A stretch of 64,000 nucleotides of DNA, from the NCBI GenBank assembly GCA_963728495.1, contig CAVSKI010000005.1, positions 186,001-250,000 on the forward strand. Reading direction: 5' to 3'. A program made the position numbers and the translations under genes. The notes below the pieces were generated by a model. That model made no database searches. It was not told the DNA's origin and was given only the letters and a program-made list of their open reading frames with translations. How positions within the stretch are numbered: the stretch's first letter is position 1; every line of letters starts with the position of its first letter. Below are positions 61,143 through 64,000 of the stretch, one piece after another. Origin of the DNA: JACVRW01 sp963728495 (lineage in GTDB: Bacteria; Actinomycetota; Thermoleophilia; Solirubrobacterales; Thermoleophilaceae).

Positions 61143-62462
61143 CTACGCAAACATGGGTTTGGACTCCGCCTCGTCGCCGGGAGGGACCCGCCGCAGTCCC
61201 ACCATCCGGTCGATGATCATGTTCTGGAAGCGGTGCAGCGGCTCCTCGAAGCGGTAGCAGAGCCGGCCGCCGGGAAACGGCGTGGTGTCGAGCCCCTCTT
61301 GGACGCGCTCGACGATCTCGATGTCCTCCCGGTTGACCGCGTCCCAGAAGGCGGCGAGCTTGTCGACGGCATCCTCGGAGCGCTGCGCCGACGTCGACTC
61401 CGGATGCGTCAACAGCCAGGTTGTCTCGCGCGTTCGGCTCGGGCCGAGCGGCAGGGCATGGATCACGAACAGATGGTTCGGCAGGACGTTGATCGCGACG
61501 TTGGGGAAGAGCCAGATGAAGCGCGCGCTCTCCGCATCCGAGCCATTGAGGCCCGAGATACCTGGGAGGCCGCCCTGCCAACCACCCTGCTCGCTGTCGG
61601 CCGCGATGGGGTTGGTGCACATGCCGGTGTACATGCCCGTGCCCTGCCAGCGGTGGTGGGCCTCGATCGGGGAGACCTTGACAAGGCCGGGGTGCACCCA
61701 GGGCAGGTGGTAGTACTCCATGAAGTTCTCGCCGAGCAGCTTGTAGTTGGCCGCTACGTCGTAGTGGGCGGTGCGAGCCACCTCCCATTCGCCGAGGCGG
61801 TATCCGGCGGTCCGCTCGGGCAGGTCGCCGAGATGGTCCGACAGTGGGGGGGCGTCGTCGTCGAGGCAGACGAACACGAGCGGCCCCCAGGTCTCCGCAC
61901 GAACGGGCAGCAGGCCGTAGTTCGCCTTGTCGAAAGCGGCGACCTCATCCGTATCGAAGATCCGCCGCTGGTCGGGCGGTATGTTCGACCCCTCGAACAG
62001 TGGCGTGCCGATGCAGGCGCCATCGAGCGCGTAGGCCCAGCTGTGGTAAGGGCAGCGGATGGACCGCTTCACCCGTCCGGGTCCCGGATCGAGCAGCCGC
62101 GTGCCACGGTGGCGGCAGGTGTTGTAGAAGGCCCGCAGCTCGCCGTCGAGCCCGCGGACCACGATGAGCGAACGTCCGGCGACATCGGCCACCAGGAGCT
62201 CACCAGGATCGCGAAGTTGCGCCGAGGGGCCTACGGCCGTCCAGCCCGAGGCGAAGACCCGCTCCCGCTCGACCGCGAAGAACTCGTTGGAGGTGTAGGC
62301 CTCGGGCACGATCGTCTCGGCGAGTGCGACGGGGCGCCTCGTCCGGGCGTACGTCTCCTCCCGAGTGAAGATGCTCTCCGCCGGCGAAGCGGGGCGCTTC
62401 GCCTGCTCATACCTCTCCTCCGGAGTGAAATACTGTTCACTAGGTGAACAGATATATCTCAC
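61143..62462 (-). CDS. Rieske non-heme iron oxygenase alpha subunit
   Basis: 439 residues from the GTG at 62462. Rieske motif: FYNTCRHRGTRLLDPG and RCPYHSWAYALDG (C116/H118, C137/H140). Iron site: GENFMEYYHLPWVHPGL with H252 and H257. The fold is that of choline monooxygenase/carnitine or stachydrine demethylase-type alpha subunits; no reductase gene is adjacent. The first 50 residues contain an unusual doubled segment, YFTPEERYEQAKRPASPAES then IFTREETYARTRRPVALAET. No ribosome site precedes the GTG, and the palindrome at 62434-62450 lies inside this start region, so the message may be leaderless. BCCT, Hsp20 and OpuAC genes follow. Confidence 0.88.
   Translation of the reverse strand: MRYICSPSEQYFTPEERYEQAKRPASPAESIFTREETYARTRRPVALAETIVPEAYTSNEFFAVERERVFASGWTAVGPSAQLRDPGELLVADVAGRSLIVVRGLDGELRAFYNTCRHRGTRLLDPGPGRVKRSIRCPYHSWAYALDGACIGTPLFEGSNIPPDQRRIFDTDEVAAFDKANYGLLPVRAETWGPLVFVCLDDDAPPLSDHLGDLPERTAGYRLGEWEVARTAHYDVAANYKLLGENFMEYYHLPWVHPGLVKVSPIEAHHRWQGTGMYTGMCTNPIAADSEQGGWQGGLPGISGLNGSDAESARFIWLFPNVAINVLPNHLFVIHALPLGPSRTRETTWLLTHPESTSAQRSEDAVDKLAAFWDAVNREDIEIVERVQEGLDTTPFPGGRLCYRFEEPLHRFQNMIIDRMVGLRRVPPGDEAESKPMFA
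62434..62450. promoter_or_regulatory. TGTTCAC-TAG-GTGAACA palindrome at the Rieske gene start
   Basis: A perfect 17-bp inverted repeat with 7-bp arms and a 3-bp spacer, typical of IclR-family operators. An AGATATATCT palindrome lies directly beside it at 62450-62459. It is between 12 and 28 bp inside the Rieske coding region if the GTG at 62462 is used. The IclR gene lies immediately upstream (62510-63262), so it is the likely binder. Confidence 0.7.
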
Positions 62463-62509
62463 ATGGTGATTGTGAAGGGATGCTGCTCGAGAGTCAAGAG
62501 TGCTGAGCG

Positions 62510-63262
62510 TTATTTCTCCACGAGCCTGCCCTCGATCTGCGCCGCAGCCGCCAGCATGGGCTTCAGCGCCGCAATCCGGCGTTCGGCGTCGAGGCGAAAA
62601 CTCGGCCCGGTCACGTTCAGCGTGGCCACGAGGCGGCCCACACCATCCACGATCGGGACCGAAACGCTGGCCAGGCCGTCCTCGAGCTCGTCGACCAATT
62701 CGGCGTAGCCCTGCTCGCGCACGCGCTCGATCTCGGCCCGCAACCGTGTCGGGTCGGTGATGGTTGCGCTCGCGGGCCGCTCGAGGCGGCCGAGCAGGAA
62801 GCGCTCGAGCCGGGCGGGCTCGAGCGTGCCGAGCAGGACCTTGCCGCTCGAGCTGGCGTGCAGGGGGTATCGCCGTCCCACCCAGCTGACGGCCTTGACC
62901 ATGTGCGGCGTGTCGATCTGCAGCACGACGTCAAGCGCCTCGCCTCCGCGCACCACGCTGAGTGTCACCGTTTCATCGGTCTCGGCGGCCACCCGCTCCA
63001 GTGCGGCACGCGCCGTGGCGTCGACCATGTCTCCCGCCTCGGCGTCCCGCCCCAGGCGCGCCAGGGCGACCCCGATCGCGTATCGGCCGTCGCCGCGCCG
63101 GGCGAGAAATCCCTCCTGCTCGAGCGTGTGGATCAGACGCAGCGCAGTGGAGGTCGGCAGGCCGGCCGCCCGGGCCAGGCCGGACGCCGTCTCGCCGGCC
63201 GGCCTGTCGGCCGCGGCACGCAGGATGGCGGTGGCCCTTTGCACCGACTGATTGAGCTTCAT
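62510..63262 (-). CDS. IclR-family transcriptional regulator
   Basis: 250 residues, ATG at 63262. N-terminal winged helix: NQSVQRATAILRAAADRPAG, GLARAAGLPTSTALRLIHTL and GFLARRGDGRYAIGVALARL. The effector domain carries GRRYPLHASSSGKVLLGTLE, VDELEDGLASVSVPIVDGVG and VATLNVTGPSFRLDAERRIA, the conserved IclR C-domain strings. It lies 47 bp upstream of the Rieske gene on the same strand and beside a matching palindrome at 62434, so it probably controls the Rieske-BCCT operon in response to a betaine-type or intermediate ligand. Confidence 0.93.
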   Translation of the reverse strand: MKLNQSVQRATAILRAAADRPAGETASGLARAAGLPTSTALRLIHTLEQEGFLARRGDGRYAIGVALARLGRDAEAGDMVDATARAALERVAAETDETVTLSVVRGGEALDVVLQIDTPHMVKAVSWVGRRYPLHASSSGKVLLGTLEPARLERFLLGRLERPASATITDPTRLRAEIERVREQGYAELVDELEDGLASVSVPIVDGVGRLVATLNVTGPSFRLDAERRIAALKPMLAAAAQIEGRLVEK

Positions 63263-63312
63263 CGCGCCGCGCTGAAACTACTACGGCGCGCGGTACTCGC
63301 GGCGCCCAGCGC

Positions 63313-64000
63313 TCACTCGCCGAGCCGCGCCAGCGCCGCGCGGCGCCAGCGTTCCGTCCGCTCCACCTCGTTGAAGGAGTAGAGGTGAAAGCCGGCCACG
63401 CGCAGGGCCGGGTCCGCGACCGCGGGAGTGAGGTCGCGCAGCAGGCGGTCGGGCTTGAACTGGCGGATCAAGAGACGCGTAGATCCAGTTGCCGTGGTGG
63501 CGCAGGAAGCGCGCCGACTCGCCCAGTCCGATCTGCATCGTGATCCGCATCAGCCTCGTGCGGTCGACCGTGCCCGGCATGCCGATCCAGATCGGCAGCC
63601 CCGTGCCGCGGGCGCGCACCTTGGCGATCCAATCGAGGATGGTCGGAGCGTCGAAGCAGATCTGGCTGATGATGTGGGTGGCCATCGGGGCCTTCGCGAA
63701 CATCGCCCTTATCGTCTCTTCGTCGGAGATCAGGTGGTGGCTCTCGGGATAGCCGGTGATGTCGATCGCCTCGAACTCCGACCGGCGCGGACCCATCGCC
63801 TCCAGTAGATCCGCCGCGGCCTCGAACTCGCCCGCCGGCGCCTCCGCGTCGCCGGCGGGCACGAAAAGCTCGCGCACCCCCGCCGCCAGCAGGCGGTCGA
63901 GCATCTCGTCGAGATGTGCGCGGTCGCGGATCAGGCGCGCCGAGAGGTGAGGGACGACCTCATAGCCCTCTCGCACGAGGCGCTCGCTCAGGTCGAGCGT
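63313..64000 (-). CDS. Methylenetetrahydrofolate reductase-like protein (MetF family), frameshifted, 5' end outside window
   Basis: The gene enters from beyond 64000 and ends at a TGA at 63313. Visible parts: SERLVREGYEVVPHLSARLI, GVRELFVPAGDAEAPAGEF, FEAIDITGYPESHHLISDEE, ISQICFDAPTILDWIAKVRA, and the C-terminal FHLYSFNEVERTERWR, the ending of the MetF family. Near 63475-63481 the frame shifts by one base between GNWIYA and RLLIRQFKPDRLL. The intact protein would be a FAD-dependent TIM barrel interconverting methylene- and methyl-tetrahydrofolate, useful for the C1 units released nearby. Frameshift may be an indel error. Confidence 0.78.

Noticed and set aside
62231..62440. 69-residue frame with an ATG behind GGAGGAGAGG inside the Rieske 5' region
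   Set aside because: Arginine/serine-rich with no motif, whereas the other frame gives a continuous doubled peptide leading into the Rieske domain.

Overview
The window is a GC-rich chromosomal segment of an actinobacterium. Compact operons with 1-4 bp start/stop overlaps, many GTG/TTG starts, a mycobacterial-type membrane ETF oxidoreductase and AzlC/AzlD, YpfJ-type and DUF6529-type neighbours fit Actinomycetota, possibly Thermoleophilia/Solirubrobacterales. That placement is inference, because no rRNA, tRNA or phylogenetic marker gene is present. No phage, transposase or CRISPR array is seen. About 60 genes are called, most of them catabolic.

Layout. (1) 1-8214, minus strand: a branched-chain-amino-acid-type (Liv) ABC transporter, both halves of a Tm-1-like protein as two adjacent genes, a cupin cut by the window edge, and a decayed second livH. 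(2) 8332-15721, plus strand: a sugar/polyol-type catabolic operon with an FAD-linked oxidase (frameshifted), a tagatose-3-epimerase-like protein, a second Tm-1 N-domain protein, a creatininase-fold hydrolase, a DeoR regulator, a second TIM-barrel isomerase and a Gfo/Idh/MocA dehydrogenase. (3) 15760-27493: acyl-CoA ligase, flavin monooxygenase, then amidohydrolase, DUF59 protein and Zn-alcohol dehydrogenase, followed after a 365-bp inverted-repeat element by citryl-CoA-lyase-like, PaaK-like, VOC and GST-like genes. (4) 27430-31357: a D-xylose regulon (xylR-type ROK repressor, xylA, xylB) with a recognisable XylR operator between xylA and xylB. (5) 31639-43553: efflux pump, secreted metalloprotease, secreted GH1 glycosidase, YpfJ-like peptidase, a 22-residue membrane peptide, VOC protein, AraC regulator, beta-propeller protein, cytochrome c with a membrane partner, and AzlCD exporter. 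(6) 43591-64000: an island for methylated or quaternary amines. It holds a GMC (choline-dehydrogenase-like) oxidase, a 2OG dioxygenase, a DmdA/GcvT-like demethylase, a dimethylglycine/sarcosine-dehydrogenase-like flavoprotein fused to GcvT, ETF beta and alpha, the membrane ETF oxidoreductase, an OpuAC-type binding protein, Hsp20, a BCCT carrier, a Rieske oxygenase, an IclR regulator and a MetF-like protein.

How it works together (inference). In region 6 the BCCT and OpuAC proteins would bring in betaine-like compounds, the Rieske, GMC, DMGDH-like and DmdA-like enzymes would strip methyl groups, tetrahydrofolate and MetF would take the C1 units, and ETF plus EtfD would pass electrons to menaquinone. 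Two TGATATATCA palindromes and a TGTTCAC-TAG-GTGAACA palindrome mark the control points. Several genes (FAD oxidase, one GST, the OpuAC protein, the MetF-like gene) carry single frameshifts; these are either real decay or indel errors in the sequence. The livH copy, with a stop and a truncation as well, is a true pseudogene.
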